64,000 nucleotides of DNA from Cellvibrionaceae bacterium (GCA_021151825.1 JAGKWQ010000003.1:62001-126000), one strand, 5' to 3'. Numbered from the stretch's first letter, positions 1-9,807 are shown. The notes: generated by a model not told the origin, from the letters alone. Made by a program: numbers and translations.

Positions 1-2290
1 TTAAGGCGAGCCCCAAACCTAAGCCACCTTTGCTACGAGCCAAATCCTGATTTCCCTGCACAAAAGGTTCAAATAATTCATCTAGTAATTGGGGATCAAT
101 ACCAATGCCGGTATCTTTAACTTTCACACTACCAAATAATTTTCCGCCCTGAATTTCCTCAATCAATGAAATAGAAACCTCACCCGGTGCTTCAGTAAAT
201 TTCAACGCGTTATGCAATAAATTACCGATTGCCTGCGCGATACGTGTGCGATCTGCAAACACCCAGACCGGACTCACAGCGTCCATAACACGCAGCGTTA
301 TTTTTTTATCTTCATAATCGGAGTTAAAGTCACTGGCGGTATGCTGAATTAGCTCGCCCAACTCAAATGTTTCCCTGCGCAATTCTATTTTCCCGCGTGA
401 AATTCGCGCGACATCCAACAAATCATCAATCAATCGCGTCATATGAGCGACCTGGCGATCAATCACATCAAGGCCACCAATAATTGCACTTTCTGTTTTG
501 CTAAGACGTCGAAGTAATACAGTGCTATTGCGAATCGGCGCAAGCGGATTACGTAACTCATGGGCAAGCATCGCCAAATATTCATCCTTGCGTCGCGCAG
601 ATTCATGCAGCGATGTTTCAGCACGCTTTTGCTCATGAATATCCGTTAGCGTCCCCATCCAGCGGGTAATTTTTCCGTGCTCATTTTTTACTGGAAGCGC
701 ACGCCCCAATGCCCAGCGATAAATCCCTGACATATGGTACAAACGAAATTGTGCTTCAAAATTATTACCACTGGTAAGGCTGTGCTGCCATTCATCGCTG
801 ACGGAGTTTTTATCATCTGTATGGACGAGATCAAGCCAGCTTTTGTTGGGCTCTGCTGTGTTACGCGAACCGGTAAAATGAAACCATTGCTGGTTAATAT
901 AATCCTGTTTGCCGTCAGGTAACGCAGACCACACCATTTGCGGCATAGCATCAGTCATAATCCTGAATTTTGCTTCACTGTCTTTTAATGCGCGCTCAGC
1001 GATTTTTCGTTTGGTAATGTCGCGTGTTATTTTTGCAAAGCTCACAATTTCACCCGACTTATCTTCCACAGGCCACACAATAATTTGCGCGTGATAAACC
1101 GAGCCATCCTTCCTTACCCGCAAGCCCTCTTCTTCATGATGTCCCTTGGTGCGGGCCATAGTTAATTCATAAACAGTATGTTCTTCCGATAATTCATTTT
1201 TTGGATAAAGGATAGAAAACGGATGACCGAGCGCTTCGTTCTCAGAATAGCCGGTTAACCGTTCAGCGCCCCTGTTCCAACTGATAATCACACCTTTGGT
1301 ATCCACCATAAACATGGCGTAATCATCAATACTTTCAACCATCAAACGAAAACGGTTTTCGCTTTCAAACAGTAACGCCTCGCGCCGCTGCGCTTCTTTC
1401 AGCGCGCTCACATCACGAGTAATTTTGGCATAACCAACGGTGTTGCCTTCATCATTATCGATTCGCCATACAATAATTTGTGCGTGGTAGTGAGTCCCGT
1501 TTTTACGCACACGAATGCCTTCTTCCTCATATCTTCCTTGCCGCTCTGCCATCAATAATTCATGGGTGGCGTGCGCTCTGTCAAGCGCCTCTTTAGGATA
1601 CAACATGGAAAAATGACGCCCGATGGCTTCAACATCTGCATACCCGGTTAAGCGCTCTGCCCCGCGATTCCAACTGGTAATGAAACCATCGAGGTCAACC
1701 ATAAACATGGCGTAATCCTCAATGCTTTCCACCATCAATCTAAAACGATTTTCACTATCCAGCAGCCAATGATTAAATTGCTGATCTGCTTTCAATACAT
1801 CTACCAATGCAGAAGTAACATCATTCCGTGTTTTGATATCATTTTCTGCCGCTGCTGATTTAATAATTGTCGAGACATATCCAGGTAACTGTGTTGCATG
1901 CCTGACATCATTATCTGTAGCGGGCACTCCAGAATTTATCCGGCCTTCCGCAATTAAAAAAATAACCTTATCCGAATCATCTTTTATTGCAGCAAGACTA
2001 AAATGCATTGACGATAGTTCACCGTCAGAAGATTTAATCGCCTCGATAAATTTAACGCGAGTACCCTGCCAGGCTATTTGACAGGAATCGCTCCATGTTT
2101 TTTCACTGGTTATTGTATTTTCCCATAGACCCAGTGACCAAACCGGACTGCCAATACAATCAGACTCATTCACTAACATCGCAGAAGCAATATTATTGGC
2201 AGCTGCAAGCGTAGCATCCTGATTTAAAATGATGACGAAATGATCCAGACTATCGATAACGGATTTGAGCATTTTTTGATTATTGTTCAT
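1..2290 (-). CDS. PAS-rich sensor histidine kinase (3' end outside window)
   Basis: Reading from an ATG at 2290, with GAGG about 8 bases upstream, the frame stays open to the window edge, so the protein is at least 763 residues and lacks its C-terminus here. A weak N-terminal PAS-like stretch (about residues 10-120) is followed by two nearly duplicate PAS domains (about 178-303 and 308-426; both contain SWNRGAERLTGY and YHAQIIVW) and a third PAS (about 427-550, PQMVWSALPDG). The HisKA phospho-acceptor box AHELRNPLAP puts the histidine at 577, and the HATPase N box (LLHNALKF) and G1 box (DTGIGI) follow. No transmembrane segment is visible, so it is probably a soluble cytoplasmic sensor. The kinase class is certain. 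The signal is unknown, and a C-terminal receiver domain cannot be excluded. Confidence 0.93.
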   Translation of the reverse strand, partial: MNNNQKMLKSVIDSLDHFVIILNQDATLAAANNIASAMLVNESDCIGSPVWSLGLWENTITSEKTWSDSCQIAWQGTRVKFIEAIKSSDGELSSMHFSLAAIKDDSDKVIFLIAEGRINSGVPATDNDVRHATQLPGYVSTIIKSAAAENDIKTRNDVTSALVDVLKADQQFNHWLLDSENRFRLMVESIEDYAMFMVDLDGFITSWNRGAERLTGYADVEAIGRHFSMLYPKEALDRAHATHELLMAERQGRYEEEGIRVRKNGTHYHAQIIVWRIDNDEGNTVGYAKITRDVSALKEAQRREALLFESENRFRLMVESIDDYAMFMVDTKGVIISWNRGAERLTGYSENEALGHPFSILYPKNELSEEHTVYELTMARTKGHHEEEGLRVRKDGSVYHAQIIVWPVEDKSGEIVSFAKITRDITKRKIAERALKDSEAKFRIMTDAMPQMVWSALPDGKQDYINQQWFHFTGSRNTAEPNKSWLDLVHTDDKNSVSDEWQHSLTSGNNFEAQFRLYHMSGIYRWALGRALPVKNEHGKITRWMGTLTDIHEQKRAETSLHESARRKDEYLAMLAHELRNPLAPIRNSTVLLRRLSKTESAIIGGLDVIDRQVAHMTRLIDDLLDVARISRGKIELRRETFELGELIQHTASDFNSDYEDKKITLRVMDAVSPVWVFADRTRIAQAIGNLLHNALKFTEAPGEVSISLIEEIQGGKLFGSVKVKDTGIGIDPQLLDELFEPFVQGNQDLARSKGGLGLGLAL

Positions 2291-2311
2291 TGTTAGCCTC
2301 AGCTATCCGGA

Positions 2312-2677
2312 TCAAACATTTTTTATTTCATTGAATAAAATCTGATTTGAAAATGGATCTATCACGGTAAATGTTCTGTTGCCCCAGGATGCAATTTCAA
2401 CACCGGGCCTATTATATTTATAATTTTTTCCTGAAATTTCCTGATAGAGCGAGTCGAATTCTGTAGTGTTAACAAATACCTTGCTACCGGGAGTGCAATC
2501 ACCTGAGTGCTCACTGAGATGAAAAATCAGATTATCTTTTGAAACCTGCATATAGACGGGGAAACCTGGCTCATAGCGGTGCTCCCAATCCACTGCCATA
2601 CCGAGAAACCCTACATAAAATGCCTTTGCTTTTTCTTCATCGAATATCCTGAATATAGGTATAGTCTGGAAACCCAT
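2312..2677 (-). CDS. Glyoxalase/bleomycin-resistance (VOC) family protein
   Basis: 121 residues, the usual length for a one-unit Ble/VOC protein that dimerises. It opens with a beta strand (IPIFRIFD) and helix (KAKAFYVGFLGM), contains a central FHLSEHSGDC stretch, and ends with FTVIDPFSNQILF, the typical last strands carrying the metal- or ligand-binding acidic residue. AAAGGAGC lies just before the ATG at 2677. Proteins of this type bind bleomycin-like drugs or act on small molecules, and the substrate cannot be read from sequence. It sits directly upstream of the PAS kinase gene on the same strand (21-base gap), so the two may be cotranscribed. Confidence 0.85.
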   Translation of the reverse strand: MGFQTIPIFRIFDEEKAKAFYVGFLGMAVDWEHRYEPGFPVYMQVSKDNLIFHLSEHSGDCTPGSKVFVNTTEFDSLYQEISGKNYKYNRPGVEIASWGNRTFTVIDPFSNQILFNEIKNV

Positions 2678-2846
2678 GGATAGCTCCTTTTGATATGGCG
2701 GCTAAGTATACAGGCCGAACTATATCTCCCTTGGGCGTTATTTCCCAATCTTTCGTATTGCCGCTGAGTTAAGCGTACGTGAATGCTGAAACCATAAACC
2801 TGCTCTATTCTCTAAGCCAGACCTATTGCTCAATAACGAGGTACCC

Positions 2847-3320
2847 ATGAGCAGCCCACAACGAGATATCACCCTACGCTTTCTGGCAGAACCACAAGAT
2901 GTCAATTTTGGTGGAAAAGTTCATGGCGGTGCAGTCATGAAATGGATCGACCTTGCCGCCTATGCCTGCTCAGCAGGCTGGAGCAGCCGCTATTGTGTGA
3001 CCGCTTACGCGGGCGGTATTCGCTTCATATCGCCCATTCATGTGGGTAATCTGGTCGAGGTAGCGGCCAAGATTATCTATACCGGCAACTCCTCTATGCA
3101 CATTGCAATTGAGGTAAATGCCTGTGATCCCAAATCGCTAAATCGCCGCCTGACGACACACTGTATCGTAATAATGGTTGCAGTTGATGAATCCGGACAA
3201 CCGGTGAAAGTTCCGGAATGGATACCACAAACCGATGACGATAAACAGCAACATGCGACAGCAATTAAATTAATGGAAATGCGAAAAAAAATCGGCGAAG
3301 AAATGGAGATTTTTATTTAA
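2847..3320 (+). CDS. Acyl-CoA thioesterase, hotdog fold (YciA/BFIT-like)
   Basis: Cytoplasmic hotdog-fold protein of 157 residues. The motif NFGGKVHGGAVMKWID near the N-terminus is the classic acyl-CoA thioesterase signature (N-x-x-G-x-V-x-G-G, then the acidic residue of the helix). GIRFISPIHVG and the following strands complete one hotdog unit. A TTG seven codons upstream is possible, but the ATG at 2847 has GAGG five bases before it and is preferred. It likely hydrolyses medium- or long-chain acyl-CoA to free acid and CoA. It stands alone on the plus strand, convergent with the efflux operon; a long hairpin separates them. Confidence 0.88.
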   Translation: MSSPQRDITLRFLAEPQDVNFGGKVHGGAVMKWIDLAAYACSAGWSSRYCVTAYAGGIRFISPIHVGNLVEVAAKIIYTGNSSMHIAIEVNACDPKSLNRRLTTHCIVIMVAVDESGQPVKVPEWIPQTDDDKQQHATAIKLMEMRKKIGEEMEIFI

Positions 3321-3337
3321 AATTTAAATCACAGAAA

Positions 3338-3388
3338 AATAAATCGGGTTTGCTACATCCAGTTATTTTTTGGATGCCAGCAAACCCG
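3338..3388 (-). terminator. Long hairpin terminator of the RND efflux operon
   Basis: A 10-base perfect arm pair (3345-3354 with 3379-3388) is extended inward by a second 6-base pairing. Read on the minus strand it is followed by a T-rich stretch, so it fits as the rho-independent end of the efflux operon. It also lies just past the thioesterase stop and may serve both convergent genes. Confidence 0.7.
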
Positions 3389-3419
3389 TTGCTATACAAA
3401 AGACTAATTGTGAGTTTGT

Positions 3420-4592
3420 TTACCCCTGCTCTTTCGGTGCTTTTACATTTACCGCTTCGCCGTTGCTAATACCATCAGGTGGGTTATCAATTACTTTATC
3501 CTGCGCCAGCAAACCACTGATCTCCAATGATTTACCCAAATCGCGTGTGATACTGATAGGTTTCAGAGTAACTTTACTATCCGCACCTACCGTCGCCACC
3601 TGCAAACCCGCCGCATTAAAAATTAATGCGCTGGCAGGAATGCTGAGAGCTTCCGCAGTACTTTGCACCGCAAAACTTACACGCGCATAACTACCAGGTA
3701 AAAGTTCACCAGATGCATTATCCAGGGTTAACTGCAAACGGGCCGTGCTGGTTCCCGCATCAATCGCACCGGATGATGCCGCTACAGTTGCCTTATAGGT
3801 TTTACCCTGGTGCTCGGGTACAGTCACTTTTGCTTCAGCGCCATTTTTGATAATGGATGAATAATTTTGCGGTACGTTCACATACAAACGAAGTTTGCTC
3901 GCATCGGAAATCGTAAACAAAGGCGGGCTGGCGCTGCTGCCGATATTAATTAACGCACCAATATCGGTATTGCGCGCCGTCACTATTCCACTAAACGGTG
4001 CAGTGATACGTGCAAAATTTTTGTTGACTTGCAAGCGCTCAAAATTGGCTTTGGTGGATTGGTATTGCGCTTGTTTCGCTTCAAAATCACTCGCGCGATT
4101 TTCATATTCCTGCAGCGAAATTACTTTGCTGGAAAGCAAAGATTGGGTGCGTTTCAGTGTGGATTCTGAAAGCGCCATATTGGCTTTTGCACTTTCCATA
4201 CCCGCACGCGCCTCCAGTAATTGTTGATCAAGATCCGGCGTTTCAATTTCGCCGAGAACCTGCCCTGCTTTTACTGGTGTGCCAATATCCACTTGCCAGT
4301 TTTTCAAATATCCCGGAACACGCGCATAAATCGGCGCAGTTGCAAATGCTTCAAAACGCCCCGGTAATTCCAGGACGCGGTTTGCATCACTTTTAACCGG
4401 CGAAACAATAGCGACGGTTGTGATAGCCTGCTCCGCAGTCCATTCATTTAAATCCTTATTGCTATACGCACGCATGGATAAACCAAGCGCAACCAGCGAG
4501 ACCGCAACAACACCAACAACAATTCCGCTGGTGCGCAATGCACGGCTTGTTTCCGGTTTAGTTTGCAATGGTGAGTGAGTTGAATCAGGCAT
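3420..4592 (-). CDS. RND efflux periplasmic adaptor (membrane fusion protein)
   Basis: 390-residue HlyD/AcrA-type adaptor. It has an N-terminal membrane anchor (GIVVGVVAVSLVALGLSM), a lipoyl half-motif (PVKAGQVLGEIETPDLDQQL), an alpha-hairpin coiled coil (about 110-180), and a second lipoyl half with the barrel (ITAPFSGIVTARNTDIGALI). It bridges the inner-membrane pump to an outer-membrane channel, for which no gene is present here. The GTG at 4604 is unlikely because GGAGAAG falls immediately before the ATG at 4592. That start overlaps the pump gene's stop by 8 bases, implying translational coupling. The order pump then adaptor is reversed from the common acrAB order. Confidence 0.93.
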   Translation of the reverse strand: MPDSTHSPLQTKPETSRALRTSGIVVGVVAVSLVALGLSMRAYSNKDLNEWTAEQAITTVAIVSPVKSDANRVLELPGRFEAFATAPIYARVPGYLKNWQVDIGTPVKAGQVLGEIETPDLDQQLLEARAGMESAKANMALSESTLKRTQSLLSSKVISLQEYENRASDFEAKQAQYQSTKANFERLQVNKNFARITAPFSGIVTARNTDIGALINIGSSASPPLFTISDASKLRLYVNVPQNYSSIIKNGAEAKVTVPEHQGKTYKATVAASSGAIDAGTSTARLQLTLDNASGELLPGSYARVSFAVQSTAEALSIPASALIFNAAGLQVATVGADSKVTLKPISITRDLGKSLEISGLLAQDKVIDNPPDGISNGEAVNVKAPKEQG

Positions 4593-7500
4593 GAACTTCT
4601 CCACTTAACACAGGTTGCTCATCGCGTTGACGAGCATGAATAATACTGAACACCACAGGTACAAAAACCAATGTGGTTACTGTTGCAAATAATAATCCGC
4701 CGATAACAGCGCGACCCAACGGTGCATTTTGCTCACCGCCTTCACCAAGGCCAAACGCCATAGGTGCCATACCAATTATCATCGCGAGTGCAGTCATTAA
4801 CACTGGACGAAAACGCATATAGCCAGCTTCAATAGCTGCCGCGGTTGCATCCTGCAATTCCGCAAATTTGGCGCGCGCAAAGGTGATGACCAATACACTG
4901 TTCGCTGTCGCTACCCCCATACACATAATTGCCCCTGTCAGCGCCGGTACAGACAGTGGCGTAAAGGTTACAAACAATATCCAGATAATTCCTGCAATCG
5001 CCGCTGGCAACGCACTGATCACAACAAATGGATCACTCCAGGATTGGAAATTAATAACCAGCAATAAATAAATCAGCACAATTGCACCGAGCAGACCAAA
5101 CAATAAACCGCTGAACGATTTTTCCATGGTGGATATTTGCCCGAGCAAATGAACAGTCGATCCTTTGGGCACGCTCGCTTCCGTTTCTTTTAATACTTTG
5201 CGAATATCTGCCGCTACTGCACCCAGATCGCGATCCTGCGTAGTCATGTGCAGTTGCACCATGGTTTGAATATCGTATTGACTGATAACACCAGACGTAA
5301 CCCCGCGACCAATAGTCGCAAGGCCACCCAGTTGCATGCTGCCATCGCTGGCGGTGCTATTAATCGGTAAATTTTCCAACGCAGGCAATGAATCCAAAAG
5401 ATATTGCGGTGTTTGCATTACGATGGGATAGGAAACGTTGTTCGCCGGATTAAGCCAAAACGTCGGCGCAGCCTGGCTACTACCGCTCAGGTTTACCACC
5501 ATATTATTGGTAACGTCGCGAATCGTAAGCCCCATTTCCTGTGCACGAGTACGATCAACATCCACCTTCAATACCGGTGCCTGGCGCGTTTGCTGGATGC
5601 GCGCATCTGCCACACCAGGAACTTCGCGAATGCGTTTTAGCAATGCGGTTGCGTAATCAAAATTCCCATCCAGATTATTTCCGCGAATCTGGATATCAAT
5701 CGGCGCCGGCGAGCCGAAATTTAAAATCTGGCTGACAATATCCGATGGCGGAAAACTGAAGGTCGCACCGGGAAATTCTTTCGGCAACACCTCACGCAAA
5801 CGTTTGATGTGATGCGCTGTTGGTTGGTGATCTTTAGATAATGCAATTTGAATATCGCCATCTTGCGGGCCGATAACACCGGTATTGCTAAACGTTAAAC
5901 TGATCGAACTGTTTGGCATACCGATATTGTCAACCATAGTTACAATTTCTTCTGCCGGAATAATGCGACGAATGGATTCCTGGATCTCGGCAAATTTTAT
6001 CGCGGAATCTTCCAGGCGAGTTCCAACCGGCAAGCGCACCTTCATCATGATTTGACCACCATCCACCGCCGGGAAAAAGTTTCGCCCTAACGTCGGAATT
6101 AATGCAAACGATAAAACCACAAACGCCATAAACACGATGACAAAACCTTTGCGATGCACAATGGCAGCTTCCAGGATATTGCGGTAACCGTGTCTGAAAT
6201 GTTCAAAGCTCGATTCAAATTGACGCTGGAAACGCACGAGTGAATTGGATGAAGGCCGCGCGTTACCATGTTCATCCAAATGCGATGCATGGGGTTTCAG
6301 CAAATAGTTCGCCATGGCAGGAACCAGCGTGCGCGATAAAATAAACGAAGTGATCATTGCAAAAATGACCGCTTCTGCCATAGGCACGAACAAGAAGCGC
6401 GGCACACCTTCCAAAAAAAACATCGGTACAAATACAATACAAATACACAGCAATGAGACAAATGCCGGCGTTACGATTTGCGCAGCACCATCAAGAATGG
6501 ATTCCTCCACACCTTTGCCTTGCTCAAGGTGCCAATTAATATTTTCAATAGTTACCGTTGCATCATCAACCAAAACACCTACCGCCAATGCCAATCCACC
6601 CAGCGTCATAATGTTAAGCGTTTCACCAAAGGCATAGAGTGCCGCAATCGCCCCCAAAATAGATAACGGAATAGACGTTGCGATAATCGTGGTAGAGCGC
6701 CAACTTCCCAAAAACAACAGGATCATCAAGCTGGTTAGCACCGCCGCAATTACACCTTCAATAGCAACACCTTTTACCGCAGCGCGCACAAAAATAGATT
6801 GATCATTAATAGGAACCGTTTGTAGATTTGCCGGCAACGCAGGTTTAATTTCGTCAAGCTTGGCGCGCACGCCGGAAACGATATCCAATGTGGATGTAGT
6901 GCCAATTTTTAGCACTGACATCAACACTGATTTAGTGCCATCCACATGCACAATGTTGGTTTGCGGCGGATTGCCATCGCGCACCGTAGCAACATCGCGA
7001 ATATAAACAGTCGCACCATCAACAACTTTTACCGGCAAGTTGGCAAGGTCATCAATTGTGACCGCAGCATTATTTAATTGCAGCGTGTATTCACGATCAC
7101 CAATTTTTTGCGTACCCACCGGCGTAATTAAATTTTGCGCAGCCAATGCATTAGCGACATCAATAGATGACAAACCGCGCGCCTGTATTGCCTGGGGATT
7201 TAAATCAATTTGAATCTGGCGATTCTTGCCACCGTAGGGCCAGGGTACAGATGCGCCCGGCACAGTTACAAGACGGCCACGCAAGGTATTAAAACCCAAA
7301 TCACCCAATTCCTGTTCTGATAACCCCTGCCCCGACAATGCGATTTGCAAAATAGGTACGGTGGATGCGTCGTAATTCAAAATAAACGGCGGCACAGTAC
7401 CCACCGGCAATTGCCGCAACATGGTTTGCGCAACCGCCGTCACCTGCGCGTTTGCCATCGCAACATCCACACCAGGCTGGAAGAAAATTTTAATAATTCC

Positions 7501-7770
7501 ATAACCCGCGTAGGATGTCGCTTCGATATGTTCAATATCATTAACGGTAGTGGTGAGGATGCGCTGGAAAGTAGTGGTAATGCGTCCCGACATTTGGTCC
7601 GCCGGCATACCGGTGTACTGCCAGGCAACCGAGACAACGGGAATGCGAATATTGGGGAAAATATCCGTTGGCATGCGCAACGCTGAAAGCGTTCCTACAA
7701 TTAATAAAAATATTGCCAACACTGCACAAGTATATGGCCGCTTAAGGGCGAGCTTGACTAATTGAAGCAT
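4585..7770 (-). CDS. RND multidrug efflux pump, inner-membrane permease
   Basis: 1061 residues from the ATG at 7770, where the product begins MLQLVKLALKRPYT, the standard RND N-terminus (a longer TTG start at 7806 adds 12 untypical residues). It has the twelve-helix RND layout with two large periplasmic loops. TM4 carries GVLVDDATVTIEN, with the paired aspartates of the proton relay. The second half shows the repeat helices (SALPAAIAGI, GVATANSVLVITFARA). It is a proton-driven exporter working with the adaptor encoded immediately downstream. Family members of this subtype handle hydrophobic drugs or lipids; substrate unknown. Confidence 0.95.
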   Translation of the reverse strand: MLQLVKLALKRPYTCAVLAIFLLIVGTLSALRMPTDIFPNIRIPVVSVAWQYTGMPADQMSGRITTTFQRILTTTVNDIEHIEATSYAGYGIIKIFFQPGVDVAMANAQVTAVAQTMLRQLPVGTVPPFILNYDASTVPILQIALSGQGLSEQELGDLGFNTLRGRLVTVPGASVPWPYGGKNRQIQIDLNPQAIQARGLSSIDVANALAAQNLITPVGTQKIGDREYTLQLNNAAVTIDDLANLPVKVVDGATVYIRDVATVRDGNPPQTNIVHVDGTKSVLMSVLKIGTTSTLDIVSGVRAKLDEIKPALPANLQTVPINDQSIFVRAAVKGVAIEGVIAAVLTSLMILLFLGSWRSTTIIATSIPLSILGAIAALYAFGETLNIMTLGGLALAVGVLVDDATVTIENINWHLEQGKGVEESILDGAAQIVTPAFVSLLCICIVFVPMFFLEGVPRFLFVPMAEAVIFAMITSFILSRTLVPAMANYLLKPHASHLDEHGNARPSSNSLVRFQRQFESSFEHFRHGYRNILEAAIVHRKGFVIVFMAFVVLSFALIPTLGRNFFPAVDGGQIMMKVRLPVGTRLEDSAIKFAEIQESIRRIIPAEEIVTMVDNIGMPNSSISLTFSNTGVIGPQDGDIQIALSKDHQPTAHHIKRLREVLPKEFPGATFSFPPSDIVSQILNFGSPAPIDIQIRGNNLDGNFDYATALLKRIREVPGVADARIQQTRQAPVLKVDVDRTRAQEMGLTIRDVTNNMVVNLSGSSQAAPTFWLNPANNVSYPIVMQTPQYLLDSLPALENLPINSTASDGSMQLGGLATIGRGVTSGVISQYDIQTMVQLHMTTQDRDLGAVAADIRKVLKETEASVPKGSTVHLLGQISTMEKSFSGLLFGLLGAIVLIYLLLVINFQSWSDPFVVISALPAAIAGIIWILFVTFTPLSVPALTGAIMCMGVATANSVLVITFARAKFAELQDATAAAIEAGYMRFRPVLMTALAMIIGMAPMAFGLGEGGEQNAPLGRAVIGGLLFATVTTLVFVPVVFSIIHARQRDEQPVLSGEVHA

Positions 7771-8430
7771 GAAAACACCAACTAAAAAAATGACTGGAAA
7801 ATCCAATCAGCTGAAAAAAGCTAATTAAATAATCATTACCAAAATCTGACCACCAATTCTTAGAACTTTTTATTCAGATTTTTTTCAATCTGGAATAAGT
7901 AAAAATCTAATTCCTTCTATTTATCATTCAATGCTAAATAATCAGCAATGCATTGTGCCAGTGTTTTAGCCATTTTATTGCAGGCTTAAGCCATCGAAAT
8001 CATTACAAAAACAACTTTATAGCTTACACAACACTAATTACATTACCGTTATTAGATACAAATTCAAAAAAATGTTAGCCACCAATCCCGTAAAAAAATA
8101 AATTTACAGATTAAAAAAAATAATGACTGCTATGCACATCAAATTATTTTTTAATTTCCTCTAAAAAATTATCTTCAAAAAGATTACTTTCCATAAAGCT
8201 ACTTAGACTTAGTACCATTACCAGACTTAATTGCCCAAAACATCTTCATTTACATTTCATAATTTATTAAAAAAACACACATCAGTTTTGAGGAAAAATA
8301 TAAAACAGTCATTCGGCAAACATCTGAAACTGGCAACACACCGAAGGTAGTTATTGAAATAAAGGAATATGAGAGGAAACAGCGAGGCTCATTTGCTAGA
8401 ATGCCGGTAAAACCAACCAGGATTACGATT
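7771..8430. other. AT-rich intergenic region upstream of the efflux operon
   Basis: About 660 bases with no credible gene on either strand; the antisense ORF at 8250-8591 mirrors the DUF2956 gene and is rejected. It must hold the promoters of the divergent efflux operon and DUF2956 gene. Apart from the palindrome at 7875-7892, I see only AT-rich runs and no structured RNA or repeat array. Confidence 0.6.
7875..7892. repeat. Inverted repeat, possible operator of the efflux operon
   Basis: CAGATT, six T/C bases, then AATCTG: a perfect 6-base palindrome arm, nearly extended to 9 bases on each side, about 105 bases before the pump start. Its size and position would suit a TetR- or MarR-type repressor site, but no regulator gene is adjacent, so this is only a suggestion. 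Confidence 0.3.
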
Positions 8431-8808
8431 ATGACGCAGCCGACAACAGCACCGTCACCCGCAAAAAACAAACAAAAGAAGGATGCCCGCGATATTCGCG
8501 CCGAAGCCGCAAAAATCGCCAACAGCATAAAAACGGAGGGCCAAACCCCCGCAGAAACCAAAGTTATCGCTAATGGCATCCAGCGCGGCATGGAAATGTT
8601 TTTACGTCAGCAAAGTGAAAAAACGCGGGACCTGGACAAACGCACTAAAAAAGTAAGGCAGCTTGCCAATCAATTGACGCAGCAAAAAGCGGAAGATGGA
8701 GCGGAAGAAAGTGTAGTGATCCACAACAAACCCGTTTTACCCTGGATGTTACTCGCCGCATCATGGGTTTTGTTTTTGATAGCAGGAGTAGTTCTGGTTT
8801 TACGCTGA
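8431..8808 (+). CDS. DUF2956 family membrane-anchored small protein
   Basis: 125 residues. The charged N-terminal two thirds (KNKQKKDARDIRAEAAKIANSIK, then GQTPAETKVIANGIQRGMEMFLRQQSEKTRDLDKR split as helices) are predicted to be helical. A single hydrophobic helix (PWMLLAASWVLFLIAGVVLVL) ends the protein, giving a tail-anchored shape. The GQTxxxTKxIAxGIQxG core is characteristic of DUF2956, a gammaproteobacterial family of unknown role. The ATG at 8431 is chosen because AGGA precedes it; an earlier ATG at 8401 has no ribosome site. It ends 5 bases before the convergent gene. Confidence 0.8.
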   Translation: MTQPTTAPSPAKNKQKKDARDIRAEAAKIANSIKTEGQTPAETKVIANGIQRGMEMFLRQQSEKTRDLDKRTKKVRQLANQLTQQKAEDGAEESVVIHNKPVLPWMLLAASWVLFLIAGVVLVLR

Positions 8809-8813
8809 CACAC

Positions 8814-9245
8814 TCAATGCCACATCAGGCTATCCAAAATAATAGACACTAGAAATTGATTGTCATGTTGCGTTGAAAGTTCAAGCGCCTGTTCAATTGC
8901 CGTGTAAAGGCTATCCGTTACCAAAGACCAGGAAGCATCGCCGTTAACAGGCTGGTCAGACGTTACGAGGTATTTACCCGCGTAATAATCCCCTTTTAGA
9001 TTATGGTGATCGGTAAATGCCCATTCCTGTCGCACCGCACCACGAGTGATCAATGCAGTACGATAACAAAAAATAATTGTAGTGCGTCCTATAGGAACAT
9101 ATTTTTCCAGGGCTTTACTCTTTAGCTCTTCAAGGCCATAAGCCAGATTCGAATGCAGCTCTGCAAAAACAAAATAATTCCCGGCGAAAGATGGATCGAA
9201 AGGATCTTTACTGCCGGGTGGAAAATGGTAGGTAGTGATAGCCAT
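8814..9245 (-). CDS. Hypothetical protein, 143 residues
   Basis: I do not recognise the family. The product begins MAITTYHFPPGSKDPFDPSFAGNY, has no signal peptide or membrane helix, and looks like a small mixed alpha/beta cytoplasmic protein with FAELHSNLAYGLEEL and a helical C-terminus. The ATG at 9245 has GGGAT upstream and is preferred to the longer upstream reading at 9326, whose first 27 residues look non-coding. It is a single gene, convergent with DUF2956, with nothing next to it that suggests a function. It is kept as a gene because of its length and clean fit between flanking genes. Confidence 0.55.
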   Translation of the reverse strand: MAITTYHFPPGSKDPFDPSFAGNYFVFAELHSNLAYGLEELKSKALEKYVPIGRTTIIFCYRTALITRGAVRQEWAFTDHHNLKGDYYAGKYLVTSDQPVNGDASWSLVTDSLYTAIEQALELSTQHDNQFLVSIILDSLMWH

Positions 9246-9435
9246 ATTTTTTATCCCGAATAGGCAGCTTTTTATAAGCCTGGAATTAACCGCCTGATTA
9301 TGCGATGTATTTCCGGTTCGCTGCAATCTATTCGCATCAATACAATCTATTTATACCAGGGAAATCATTTGTCCTTTACTCCAGGCAAAGAACATTTCCA
9401 GAATTTACGCAACTGGAATCCTATGGCAACCCAAT

Positions 9436-9807
9436 TCATGCAGTGGGTCGCAATACCAACCGGCCATAACCAATAAGCGCACACACTGTCACAACCACCA
9501 ACCAATAGGCGATAGAACTCATATTGGTATTGCCTGAAAGTAACTCTATCGCACAAAACGCAAGCATAATGATTGCAATACCAATAGCACCGAAGGAAGC
9601 ATAGGCACCTGCAGGCCGATAGATTGCAGGTAACAGCAAACACAGCGCGCACAATAGCTCAACACCGGCAAGCGCGAACCAGCCAGCGTGCGGAATTACT
9701 TTTAACGATGGCATGGTTTGCTCGGCCGTATGGGAAAATTTCCACACTGCGCCCATAATGGTGTGCAATGCGAGCACGATTTGCAGAATCCATAAAAAAA
9801 TGTTCAT
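9436..9807 (-). CDS. DoxX-like inner-membrane protein
   Basis: 123 residues with four predicted membrane helices (about 3-20, 42-62, 68-88, 98-115), the layout of DoxX/DUF4267-like small membrane proteins. HTIMGAVWKFSH after the first helix and GVELLCALCLLLPA in the second fit that group. GGAG lies 8 bases before the ATG. The gene starts 12 bases after the sigma-factor gene stops, so the two form an operon and this is probably the target or partner of that sigma factor. Its molecular role is unknown; relatives are linked to thiol/redox homeostasis. Confidence 0.72.
   Translation of the reverse strand: MNIFLWILQIVLALHTIMGAVWKFSHTAEQTMPSLKVIPHAGWFALAGVELLCALCLLLPAIYRPAGAYASFGAIGIAIIMLAFCAIELLSGNTNMSSIAYWLVVVTVCALIGYGRLVLRPTA

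Noticed and set aside
4593..4604. GTG start for the efflux adaptor
   Set aside because: The GGAGAAG ribosome site lies on top of it and fits the ATG at 4592 instead.
8250..8591. 113-codon minus-strand frame with hydrophobic stretches
   Set aside because: It is antisense to the DUF2956 gene, which has a family match and ribosome site.
9486..9512. Second TGTCACA on the plus strand, in the DoxX gene
   Set aside because: At 16 bases it is followed by CGAT, not CGTC, lies inside coding sequence and points away from any gene start.
9365..9652. Cys-rich 95-codon minus-strand frame
   Set aside because: Out-of-frame overlap with the DoxX gene; composition is typical of a shadow.
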